From Cytophagales bacterium (GTDB lineage: Bacteria; Bacteroidota; Bacteroidia; Cytophagales; Cyclobacteriaceae): DNA of 6,002 bases. The stretch is from NCBI GenBank assembly GCA_024643485.1, contig JAHEMU010000184.1, forward strand, positions 1 through 6,002, in the 5' to 3' direction. The position numbers and the translations under genes are program-made. Below the pieces are notes generated by a model. The model was not told the DNA's origin and ran no database searches. It was given only the letters and a program-made list of their open reading frames with translations. This document shows, in pieces, positions 1 through 5,601 of the stretch (position 1 is its first letter; each line of letters opens with the position of its first letter).

Positions 1-581
1 TATTTGATATTGCTTATTCGGATTTCATTTCCAACTGGCTCTTTCCCATTAAACAATTCATTGGCTACATTGGCACCAATAATGGCCACATTTTTACCTG
101 TTTCAACCTCATTTAATGAGAAATACCTCCCATTAACAATATCCAATTCAAATATTTTATTGTAATTGTAGGACCCCCCCGTTAAATTCACATCACCTAA
201 ACTGTTGTTTTTATGCTTAAGTAAGGTATTCCCTTTGTTAACGAAAATGGAAATGTCTGAATAGTTTCTTAGGTTTTCTTCCAGGAGTTTATATTCCAAG
301 TAACTTGGATTAGGTCTACGCCAAAAATCCCACCATCGGAATTCACCATTCGCATCCGGTGTAAATGGCCATTTGTCAACATAAATAACCCCCGTTCCTA
401 AAAATGAAAGAGAACTTTTAATGCTTTTTTCCAATGAATCTACCATTGTTAATACGGCAATAATTGAAAAAATACCTACAGTTACTCCCAATAAAGAAAG
501 TACCGTACGCATTAAGTTCATCCGCAGTGCACCTAAGGCAAAACGAATAGATTCTAGGGTAAGTTTAATGAATATTTTCAC
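1..581 (-). CDS. ABC transporter permease, MacB/FtsX type (N-terminal part, cut by window edge)
   Basis: Inner-membrane permease subunit of an ABC transporter of the MacB/LolCDE/FtsX class, which works with a separate or fused ATPase to drive export or lipoprotein/peptide handling across the envelope; the substrate cannot be told. 193 complete codons are visible. Residues 1-24 are an amphipathic lead-in (KIFIKLTLESIRFALGALR), residues about 25-47 the first membrane segment with the family signature LSLLGVTVGIFSIIAV, and about 50-193 the start of the periplasmic MacB_PCD-type domain, including NVAIIGANVANELF at 165-177 and the EPVGNEIRI turn. The start is taken as GTG at 581: a TAA stop lies two codons upstream, and starting there keeps the conserved lead-in, whereas the next ATG (residue 21) would remove it. 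No ATPase domain precedes the permease domain, so this is not a full MacB fusion. The gene is divergent from queA. Family confidence is high, specific role unknown. Confidence 0.9.
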   Translation of the reverse strand, partial: MKIFIKLTLESIRFALGALRMNLMRTVLSLLGVTVGIFSIIAVLTMVDSLEKSIKSSLSFLGTGVIYVDKWPFTPDANGEFRWWDFWRRPNPSYLEYKLLEENLRNYSDISIFVNKGNTLLKHKNNSLGDVNLTGGSYNYNKIFELDIVNGRYFSLNEVETGKNVAIIGANVANELFNGKEPVGNEIRISNIK

Positions 582-602
582 GAGTTATAAAATCAAATTC
601 AA

Positions 603-634
603 TTGTTGATTATCAAAACTATTGACTAAATTTG
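603..634 (+). promoter_or_regulatory. Candidate promoter of the queA-ispD operon
   Basis: TAAATTTG at 627-634 matches the Bacteroidota -7 consensus TAnnTTTG exactly. TTG at 603-605 and again at 606-608 gives spacers of 21 and 18 nt, both close to the usual spacing to the -33 element. Transcription would begin near 640, leaving a leader of about 50 nt before the queA ATG. The consensus is established for Bacteroides and Flavobacterium; its use here is inferred. Confidence 0.5.
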
Positions 635-663
635 CAAGCTACTTTTTAAAGGTATTGATAATC
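608..663. repeat. 9-bp inverted repeat bracketing the divergent promoters (possible operator pair)
   Basis: GATTATCAA at 608-616 and TTGATAATC at 655-663 are perfect reverse complements separated by 38 nt. The left arm is part of an 11-base odd palindrome, TTGATTATCAA at 606-616; the right site, TTGATAATCCC at 655-665, matches the same pattern except for the last two positions. The left site covers the -33 zone of the queA promoter and the -7 box of the permease gene, and the right site lies in the queA leader. This would suit a dimeric regulator, but in an AT-rich intergenic region chance is possible. Confidence 0.4.
614..621 (-). promoter_or_regulatory. Possible -7 box for the permease gene
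   Basis: Read on the minus strand the bases are TAGTTTTG, an exact match to the Bacteroidota sigma-ABfr -7 consensus TAnnTTTG, about 33 nt before the GTG start of the permease gene. No TTG is found at the expected 18-21 nt further upstream (the nearest is about 13 nt away), so only half of the promoter is supported. It lies inside the spacer of the candidate queA promoter. Confidence 0.3.
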
Positions 664-690
664 CCATCTAAAAACATTTAAATATACGAT

Positions 691-1740
691 ATGAAGCTAT
701 CAGAATTCAAGTATGATTTACCTAGCGATCTTATAGCCATGTATCCGGCAGAAAATCGTGATGAGTCGCGGCTACTCGTGATTCACAAAAAGACCGGAAC
801 TATAGAACATAAGTCTTTTAAAGACATTATTGACTATTTCGATGATGGAGATGTGTTGGTTGGAAACAATACTAAAGTATTCCCAGCTCGACTATACGGA
901 CACAAAGAAAAAACCGGAGCTAAAATTGAAGTTTTCTTGTTAAGAGAACTTAATAAATCGATGTTTTTATGGGATGTATTGGTTGATCCTGCTCGAAAAA
1001 TTCGTGTTGGTAACAAATTATACTTTGGTGACGGATCTTTGGTTGCTGAAGTAATTGATAATACAACCTCTCGAGGAAGAACTATCCGATTCCTGTATGA
1101 TGGTGAACCTGAAGATTTCTACAAAACAATTGACGGTTTAGGTGAAACTCCACTTCCGAAATACATTTCTCGACCAACTGAAGAATCTGATCGCGATCGG
1201 TTTCAAACTATTTTCGCTAAACATAAAGGAGCTGTTGCTGCCCCAACGGCAGGTCTGCACTTTACCCCTCAACTCCTTAAGCGTTTTGAGATTAAAAATA
1301 TTGAAATGGAGTTCATTACGCTTCACATAGGACTAGGAACTTTCCGTCCTGTTGATGTTGAAGATTTAACGAAACACAAAATGGACAGCGAACCATTCAA
1401 TGTTGAAGAGGAAGTAGTTGCTTCTGTTAACGAGGCTTTGGATAACAAAAGAAAGGTGTGTGCTATTGGTACCACTTCCATGAGAACTTTGGAATCAGCC
1501 GTTTCTGCTAGTGGAAGGTTGAAACCTAAAGAAGGCTGGACTGACAAATTCATTTTCCCGCCTTACGAATTCAAAATTTGTAATGCGATGGTAACTAATT
1601 TCCATTTACCCCAATCTACATTGCTTATGATGGCTTGTGCATTTGGTGGGTATGATTTGGTTATGAAAGCATACGAAGAAGCCAAAAAGGAAAAATATCG
1701 TTTCCTTACTTATGGCGATGCGATGCTGATCATTGACTAA
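691..1740 (+). CDS. queA: S-adenosylmethionine:tRNA ribosyltransferase-isomerase QueA
   Basis: Cytoplasmic enzyme that transfers and isomerises the ribosyl part of S-adenosylmethionine onto 7-aminomethyl-7-deazaguanine at tRNA position 34, giving epoxyqueuosine, the next-to-last step of queuosine synthesis. The 349-residue protein is full length for the family. Visible family blocks are YDLPSDLIAMYPAENRDESRL at the N-terminus (residues 8-28), VLVGNNTKVFPARLYG (55-70), GAVAAPTAGLHFT (180-192), ITLHIGLGTFRPV (209-221), GTTSMRTLESA (260-270) and TNFHLPQSTLLMMACAFGG (302-320), followed by the YRFLTYGDAMLI tail (336-347). The ATG at 691 is fixed by an in-frame TAA four codons upstream; as usual in Bacteroidota there is no clear Shine-Dalgarno site, only an A-rich leader. 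Its stop overlaps the ispD start by one base, so the two are almost certainly co-transcribed and probably translationally coupled. Nothing is missing from the recognised blocks. Confidence 0.97.
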   Translation: MKLSEFKYDLPSDLIAMYPAENRDESRLLVIHKKTGTIEHKSFKDIIDYFDDGDVLVGNNTKVFPARLYGHKEKTGAKIEVFLLRELNKSMFLWDVLVDPARKIRVGNKLYFGDGSLVAEVIDNTTSRGRTIRFLYDGEPEDFYKTIDGLGETPLPKYISRPTEESDRDRFQTIFAKHKGAVAAPTAGLHFTPQLLKRFEIKNIEMEFITLHIGLGTFRPVDVEDLTKHKMDSEPFNVEEEVVASVNEALDNKRKVCAIGTTSMRTLESAVSASGRLKPKEGWTDKFIFPPYEFKICNAMVTNFHLPQSTLLMMACAFGGYDLVMKAYEEAKKEKYRFLTYGDAMLIID

Positions 1741-2417
1741 TGTCTGAATACGCTATCATTGTTGCCGGTGGTAAGGGTACTCGAATGAGCTCCCTACTCC
1801 CAAAGCAGTTTCTAATGCTGAAGGGAAAACCGGTTCTGATGCATACCATTGAAAAATTTTATTCTTATTCGAACGGAATTACGATCATCTTGGGGCTCCC
1901 CCAGGATGATCTAAGCCGTTGGGATCGCCTTTGCAAGGAACATTCATTTGAAATCCCACATCAAGTGGTAATAGGCGGCACTTCCCGCTTCCAAACTGTA
2001 AAAAATTGTTTGAATACTCTTTCGGGAGAAGGAATAGTTGCAATTCACGATGGGGTTAGACCGTTGGTTTCAAAGGCAATTATTGATCGATGCTTTAAAA
2101 CCACCATATCAAAAGGATCGGCAATTGCGTCTGTTGACCTTAAAGAATCAATAAGAGAACTATCCGCTACAAATTCAAAGGCAGTAAATCGTTCAAATTA
2201 CAAACTAATTCAAACTCCACAAGTATTCAAACTTAAAGAAATCCAACAAGCGTATAAAAGGGAAGAAGAATCCTGGATGACCGATGACGCAGGAGTTGCA
2301 GAGCATGCAGGTTTACAGATAAACCTTATAGAAGGAGAATACAGTAATATTAAAATAACAACGCCCTCGGATCTGATGATCGCGGAGGCGCTGTTTTCTG
2401 TTAATACAAAAGATTAA
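1740..2417 (+). CDS. ispD: 2-C-methyl-D-erythritol 4-phosphate cytidylyltransferase IspD
   Basis: Cytoplasmic enzyme that joins CTP and 2-C-methyl-D-erythritol 4-phosphate to CDP-methylerythritol in the MEP pathway to isoprenoid precursors. The 225-residue protein is of usual length. Key blocks: IIVAGGKGTRM (6-16), the nucleotide-binding loop; PKQF (21-24), whose Lys22 matches the catalytic lysine of E. coli (K27); GGTSRFQTV (79-87); IHDGVRPLV (102-110), whose Asp104 should match the metal-ligand Asp106; QTPQVF (158-163); TDDAGVAE (181-188); and EYSNIKITTPSDL (200-212), whose Lys205 matches the second catalytic lysine, K213. No IspF domain follows, so this is the single-function form. Its presence implies that the organism uses the MEP route. 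The start ATG shares its A with the queA stop (TAATG). The stop codon overlaps that of the opposing DUF2795 gene. Residue equivalences are by eye. Confidence 0.96.
   Translation: MSEYAIIVAGGKGTRMSSLLPKQFLMLKGKPVLMHTIEKFYSYSNGITIILGLPQDDLSRWDRLCKEHSFEIPHQVVIGGTSRFQTVKNCLNTLSGEGIVAIHDGVRPLVSKAIIDRCFKTTISKGSAIASVDLKESIRELSATNSKAVNRSNYKLIQTPQVFKLKEIQQAYKREEESWMTDDAGVAEHAGLQINLIEGEYSNIKITTPSDLMIAEALFSVNTKD
2362..2390. terminator. Imperfect GC-rich hairpin in the 3' end of ispD, possible two-way terminator
   Basis: CGCC (2362-2365) pairs with GGCG (2387-2390), TC (2367-2368) with GA (2385-2386), and GATC (2370-2373) with GATC (2378-2381) around a TGAT loop, leaving small bulges. Plus-strand sequence after it begins CTGTTTTCTG; minus-strand sequence after it begins TTGTTATTTTAATATT. 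It stands out as GC-rich in AT-rich surroundings, but it also encodes the conserved TTPSDL..AEAL end of IspD, which may be the whole explanation. Confidence 0.25.
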
Positions 2418-2635
2418 TATTCATCTTCATTAAAGAAGAAATCATCATTTGTTGGATAATCTGGCCAGATTTCCTCAATACTTTCGTAGGGTTGACCGTC
2501 ATCCTCTAATTCTTGTAAATTTTCAACAACCTCTAATGGCGCGCCGGTTCTGATGGAGAAATCAATCAATTCATCTTTGGTCGCCGGCCAGGGTGCATCT
2601 TCAAGATACGAAGCTAATTCTAATGTCCAGTACAT
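2414..2635 (-). CDS. Small acidic DUF2795 family protein
   Basis: A 73-residue protein of unknown function, recognisable as a Bacteroidota DUF2795 protein from the run YLEDAPWPATKDELIDF (10-26), then RTGAPLEVVENLQELED (29-45), then PYESIEEIWPDYP (49-61) and the acidic end DDFFFNEDEY (64-73). It is very acidic: 21 Asp/Glu against one Lys and one Arg. There is no signal peptide, membrane segment or cysteine, so it is probably a soluble cytoplasmic protein, largely helical. The ATG at 2635 gives the usual family N-terminus (MYWTLELASYLE). It lies downstream of ppc on the same strand, but a strong terminator and its own likely promoter separate the two, so co-transcription is doubtful. Its stop overlaps the ispD stop by 4 nt (TTAA at 2414-2417), tail to tail. 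Family assignment is from memory of the motif; no function should be inferred from the neighbours. Confidence 0.88.
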   Translation of the reverse strand: MYWTLELASYLEDAPWPATKDELIDFSIRTGAPLEVVENLQELEDDGQPYESIEEIWPDYPTNDDFFFNEDEY

Positions 2636-2670
2636 TGATATGTTTGTTTTATGGCCTTACAAATTTTTTG

Positions 2671-2703
2671 CAAAAATATAATTATCCTTTAATAAAAAAA
2701 CAA
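2671..2703 (-). promoter_or_regulatory. Candidate promoter of the DUF2795 gene
   Basis: On the minus strand, TATTTTTG (2678 down to 2671) matches the Bacteroidota -7 consensus TAnnTTTG, with a TTG at 2703-2701 separated by 22 nt, slightly longer than usual. The transcript would start near 2666, about 30 nt before the ATG. The -33 element lies in the outer base of the ppc terminator hairpin, so the end of one unit and the start of the next overlap. Confidence 0.4.
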
Positions 2704-2729
2704 TAAATGCATATTACTATGCATTTATT
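2694..2729 (-). terminator. Intrinsic terminator of ppc
   Basis: A perfect 12-bp stem, AATAAATGCATA at 2702-2713 with TATGCATTTATT at 2718-2729, closes a 4-nt loop. Read in the direction of ppc, one base after the stem comes a run of seven T (2700 down to 2694), giving a standard stem-loop plus U-tract about 63 nt after the ppc stop. The stem is AT-rich, which is normal for such a genome. On the plus strand the stem is followed only by a broken T-rich stretch (TTAGTATTT), so action on ispD transcripts would be weak. Confidence 0.8.
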
Positions 2730-2792
2730 TTAGTATTTAATTTGATTCAAATTCAAAAAGTATTAATAGAGCGCGTATAGCCACCTTTTTAC

Positions 2793-5345
2793 TTATGCAG
2801 AATTTCTACTCGCATTGATGTTTCCATACAAAGATCTAATCACTAAGGCTTCGTATTCCTCCTTTTGCTCATCTGATAACCCACCCTTTTGCAATTGTAT
2901 TAAGGCGTATTGTTGAATGACCAAAAGCGGTAATACGATTTCCTCCCTTAACTTAATGGATTCTTTAATGGTTGGATTCGATTCCAATAATTCCGTTTGA
3001 CCAGAAATATCCAATAGGTACTTAACTGTATCTAAGTATTCTTGATAAATACGCTCCCAAAAACCTCCATATATAGGATCTTTTTTCATGTATTGAGTAA
3101 GAGGAAAATAGGTTTTACATAAGGATTGCATACTATTTTCAACCAACGTTTTAAAGAATAATGAATTCTTATATAGCGATTTTATATCTTCTAATTTCCC
3201 TTCTTGATCTAAGGCTTTAAACGCACTTCCCACACCATAAAATCCCGGAACATTTTGCTTTAGTTGACTCCAAGCCCCTACGAAAGGAATTGCTCTTAAA
3301 TCTTTAAGTGTCAATTTCGAATCTTTCCCCCTTTTAGCAGGCCTACTTCCAATATTAGCTTTATTGTAAAACTTAAGAGTACTTCTTTCTTCTAAATAGG
3401 AAATGAATAATGGATCTTTCTTAAATTCATCATACGCTTTATTGCTCACCTTTGAAATTCTTTCCATTAGCTCTCGCTGGTCTTTGGTGAACATTTTATT
3501 ATCATCCTGAAAAACCACATTTTCGAGTCCAGCTGTAAGCAATTGCTCCAAATTAAAACGGCTCGACTCCCTTGTGCCGTAATTAGAGCTGATGGTTTGC
3601 CCTTGAATGGTTAATTGTATCTCTTCACTTTCAATGGCACTGCCCATCGAGGCATAAAATTTATGGGTATTTCCTCCACCACGTGCTGGAGGTCCTCCCC
3701 TACCATCAAAAAAGATAGCGGTAACGTCGTACTTTCTGGAAATTTCTGTGATTTGCTCTTTGGCTTTATAAATACTCCAATTTGCTGTAATGTATCCACC
3801 ATCTTTGGTTCCGTCTGAAAAGCCCAACATGATCACTTGCTTATTAGAACGACTTGCGATATGTGCGCGATAATTCGGATCGGAATACAACACTTCCATG
3901 GTCTGTGAAGCCTTTTCCAAATCATCAATGGTTTCGAACAAAGGAATCACATCAACTGGCACTTGTTGATCGTACGCGATTGATTTGGCCATTAAATATA
4001 CTCTGGCTACGCTCCTTGCGGAATTACAGTTACTTATAATATATCGGTAGGCACCATAGGCACCATTTCGGTCAGTAATGGTTTTTATGGTTCCAAAGGT
4101 ACTCAGCGTATCAGAAACGATGGGATCAAGGTGCGCTATTTGCTTCGTTTTAGGCTGGAAAGTGAAATAATCTGAAATCTTATGAGTATCGAAACCTTCA
4201 AATTCCTTTGGATTCATCGCCCTTAACTCATCAAATGATTGCTTCAACACATCATTGTCCTGACGGATATCTATAGTAGCAAAATGAAACCCAAACGCCC
4301 TCACTTTTAATTTAAACAAGGTAATTTCCTTCAAATAAATAGAAGAATGGTCTTCAATTAATATTTGACGTATTTCATCCAACTTTTGAACCACATAATT
4401 TTCATCAAAATGACTCACTTGCTGTTCTAAAAATCCAGCTTGATACAATCTAGTTTCAATATCAACTAGCAAATTTTCTACTTTTCTAAAAGTAACTTTC
4501 CTTTTTAATTGCCTAATCTCCCTGTAATAACATTTTAATATGGAGGCTCTCAATCGATCTGCTACCTTAAGCGTAATCTCTGAATTCACAAAAGGGTTTC
4601 CATCGCGGTCTCCACCCGGCCAAAACCCGAGTTGAAATGTATTCGCATTGTTTGAAAGCTGATCCAAATCCATCTGCATTTGGTCGGCAATGCGCTCAAA
4701 AATATCGGGAATAGAATTGTAAAATAAATTCTCCAAAAACCACACTAAGCTAACAGCTTCATCATATGGTGTCGGTTTTTGTTTGTTGAAAAATGGTGTA
4801 TACCCCAATTGCGCCAATAACACCTTGATGTCTTGAATGCGATTTTCACTGATGGCTGCAGACAAATCTTTTATGATTCCGAGTACTTGTCCTGGATAAA
4901 ATTGAGTGGGGTGGGCGGTTAAAACAATCCTCACCTTTAAATATTCCATTGCTTTTTTTAACGCTTCCGTAGCATTTCTATTTTCGGCAGTCTCAAAGAA
5001 AGACTTTACACTACCTACTCCTTCTGTATCATTGATTTTGTCAAATGCAGCGTCTTCAAGCGCATCTACCAACACTACTTGCCGTTCAATGAATTTAATA
5101 ATTCGAAAGAGGGTGTCCATCTTCTCGTCTTCAGAAGTGGTATGTACGTACTCCTCAATAAACTGATCTATAATTTCAATGGGATCAACTCCTTGGCTTA
5201 ACTTTTCTCGACAGAAAGTACCAAAAACTGGTAAGACTATACCGGTTTTGTACAAACCATCTAATCCAAGCGTTTGAAAAATTGTATTATAAATACGGTA
5301 TTTCAAACCCACTTCTTCCCTAAACTGATCGATGTTACTTTTCAT
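2793..5345 (-). CDS. ppc: Phosphoenolpyruvate carboxylase
   Basis: Cytoplasmic enzyme that adds bicarbonate to phosphoenolpyruvate to give oxaloacetate, refilling the TCA cycle. The 850-residue protein is nearly as long as E. coli PEPC (883). Blocks in order: LTAHPTQFYPG (142-152) with the essential His145; GGDRDGNP (244-251); ATIDIRQ (356-362); PLFET (468-472) with metal ligand Glu471; GFSDGTKDGG (508-517) with Asp511 and Lys514; FDGRGGPPARGGG (546-558) with Arg549 and Arg555; NIGSRPAKR (664-672); LRAIPFVGAWSQ (683-694); C-terminus NASRNSA. Differences from the usual type are Asp547 in place of the His of FHGRGG, QGQ in place of QGE at 581-583, and RNSA in place of the QNTG-type end. By eye, the aspartate-inhibition residues of the E. 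coli enzyme (R587, K773, R832, N881) fall on R555, K744, R800 and N848, so feedback inhibition may be kept. The ATG at 5345 is fixed by an in-frame TGA three codons upstream. The gene stands alone, with hslU upstream on the same strand 244 nt away. Confidence 0.96.
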   Translation of the reverse strand: MKSNIDQFREEVGLKYRIYNTIFQTLGLDGLYKTGIVLPVFGTFCREKLSQGVDPIEIIDQFIEEYVHTTSEDEKMDTLFRIIKFIERQVVLVDALEDAAFDKINDTEGVGSVKSFFETAENRNATEALKKAMEYLKVRIVLTAHPTQFYPGQVLGIIKDLSAAISENRIQDIKVLLAQLGYTPFFNKQKPTPYDEAVSLVWFLENLFYNSIPDIFERIADQMQMDLDQLSNNANTFQLGFWPGGDRDGNPFVNSEITLKVADRLRASILKCYYREIRQLKRKVTFRKVENLLVDIETRLYQAGFLEQQVSHFDENYVVQKLDEIRQILIEDHSSIYLKEITLFKLKVRAFGFHFATIDIRQDNDVLKQSFDELRAMNPKEFEGFDTHKISDYFTFQPKTKQIAHLDPIVSDTLSTFGTIKTITDRNGAYGAYRYIISNCNSARSVARVYLMAKSIAYDQQVPVDVIPLFETIDDLEKASQTMEVLYSDPNYRAHIASRSNKQVIMLGFSDGTKDGGYITANWSIYKAKEQITEISRKYDVTAIFFDGRGGPPARGGGNTHKFYASMGSAIESEEIQLTIQGQTISSNYGTRESSRFNLEQLLTAGLENVVFQDDNKMFTKDQRELMERISKVSNKAYDEFKKDPLFISYLEERSTLKFYNKANIGSRPAKRGKDSKLTLKDLRAIPFVGAWSQLKQNVPGFYGVGSAFKALDQEGKLEDIKSLYKNSLFFKTLVENSMQSLCKTYFPLTQYMKKDPIYGGFWERIYQEYLDTVKYLLDISGQTELLESNPTIKESIKLREEIVLPLLVIQQYALIQLQKGGLSDEQKEEYEALVIRSLYGNINASRNSA

Positions 5346-5589
5346 GAATATTCAATTTGAACGCAACTTAAACAGTTATCAATAAATATTCAATACAATT
5401 AACATATCAATAATAAATAACCAAATATGTTGCGTTATTTATAAATATTCACCGGAATTAGGTGCTTTATTATAATTTCAATCCATTAAAATATATCGTA
5501 ATGAATAATTTATTTCCTAACGGAATTACAAATTTTTGCACTCAAAAAACGCGATCAATAAAATTTAATCTGTGTGATTTTTTTATTCT
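5346..5589. other. AT-rich gap between hslU and ppc with short repeats, no gene seen
   Basis: This 244-nt gap holds the hslU 3' flank and the ppc leader. Three copies of AATATTCA occur at 5347-5354, 5385-5392 and 5444-5451 (the last two within an 11-base direct repeat, ATAAATATTCA), and TATCAATAA occurs at 5377-5385 and 5405-5413. AACGCAAC at 5360-5367 and GTTGCGTT at 5429-5436 form an 8-bp inverted repeat 61 nt apart. CGGAATTA occurs at 5453-5460 and 5521-5528. No exact TAnnTTTG box for ppc was found on the minus strand; the closest is CATATTTG (5429 down to 5422). A promoter for ppc must be present or hslU must read through, but I cannot place it. Confidence 0.5.
5544..5570 (-). terminator. 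Weak terminator candidate after hslU
   Basis: On the minus strand, GATTAA (5570-5565) can pair with TTGATC (5558-5553) with one G-U wobble around a 6-nt loop, followed by GCG and a run of six T (5549-5544). The stem is short and separated from the T-run by three bases, so it is only a weak match to an intrinsic terminator, but it is the best one seen between hslU and ppc. Confidence 0.3.
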
Positions 5590-5601
5590 CTATAGAATAA
5601 A
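5582..5601. repeat. 8-bp inverted repeat over the hslU stop codon
   Basis: TTTATTCT at 5582-5589 and AGAATAAA at 5594-5601 are perfect reverse complements around a 4-nt loop (5590-5593) that contains the hslU stop codon. On the minus strand the hairpin is followed by a run of A rather than T, so it does not look like a terminator; it may protect the 3' end of the message or mean nothing. Confidence 0.4.

Noticed and set aside
421..609. 62-codon plus-strand open frame overlapping the permease start
   Set aside because: It is antisense to a well-supported permease N-terminus, has no recognisable motif, and its composition follows the complementary gene.
3611..4039. Several 60-70 codon open frames on both strands inside ppc
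   Set aside because: All lie within the continuous, motif-rich ppc frame and are shadows with no family resemblance.
5582..5601. Hairpin at the hslU stop as an intrinsic terminator
   Set aside because: On the hslU strand it is followed by a run of A, not T, so it lacks the U-tract.
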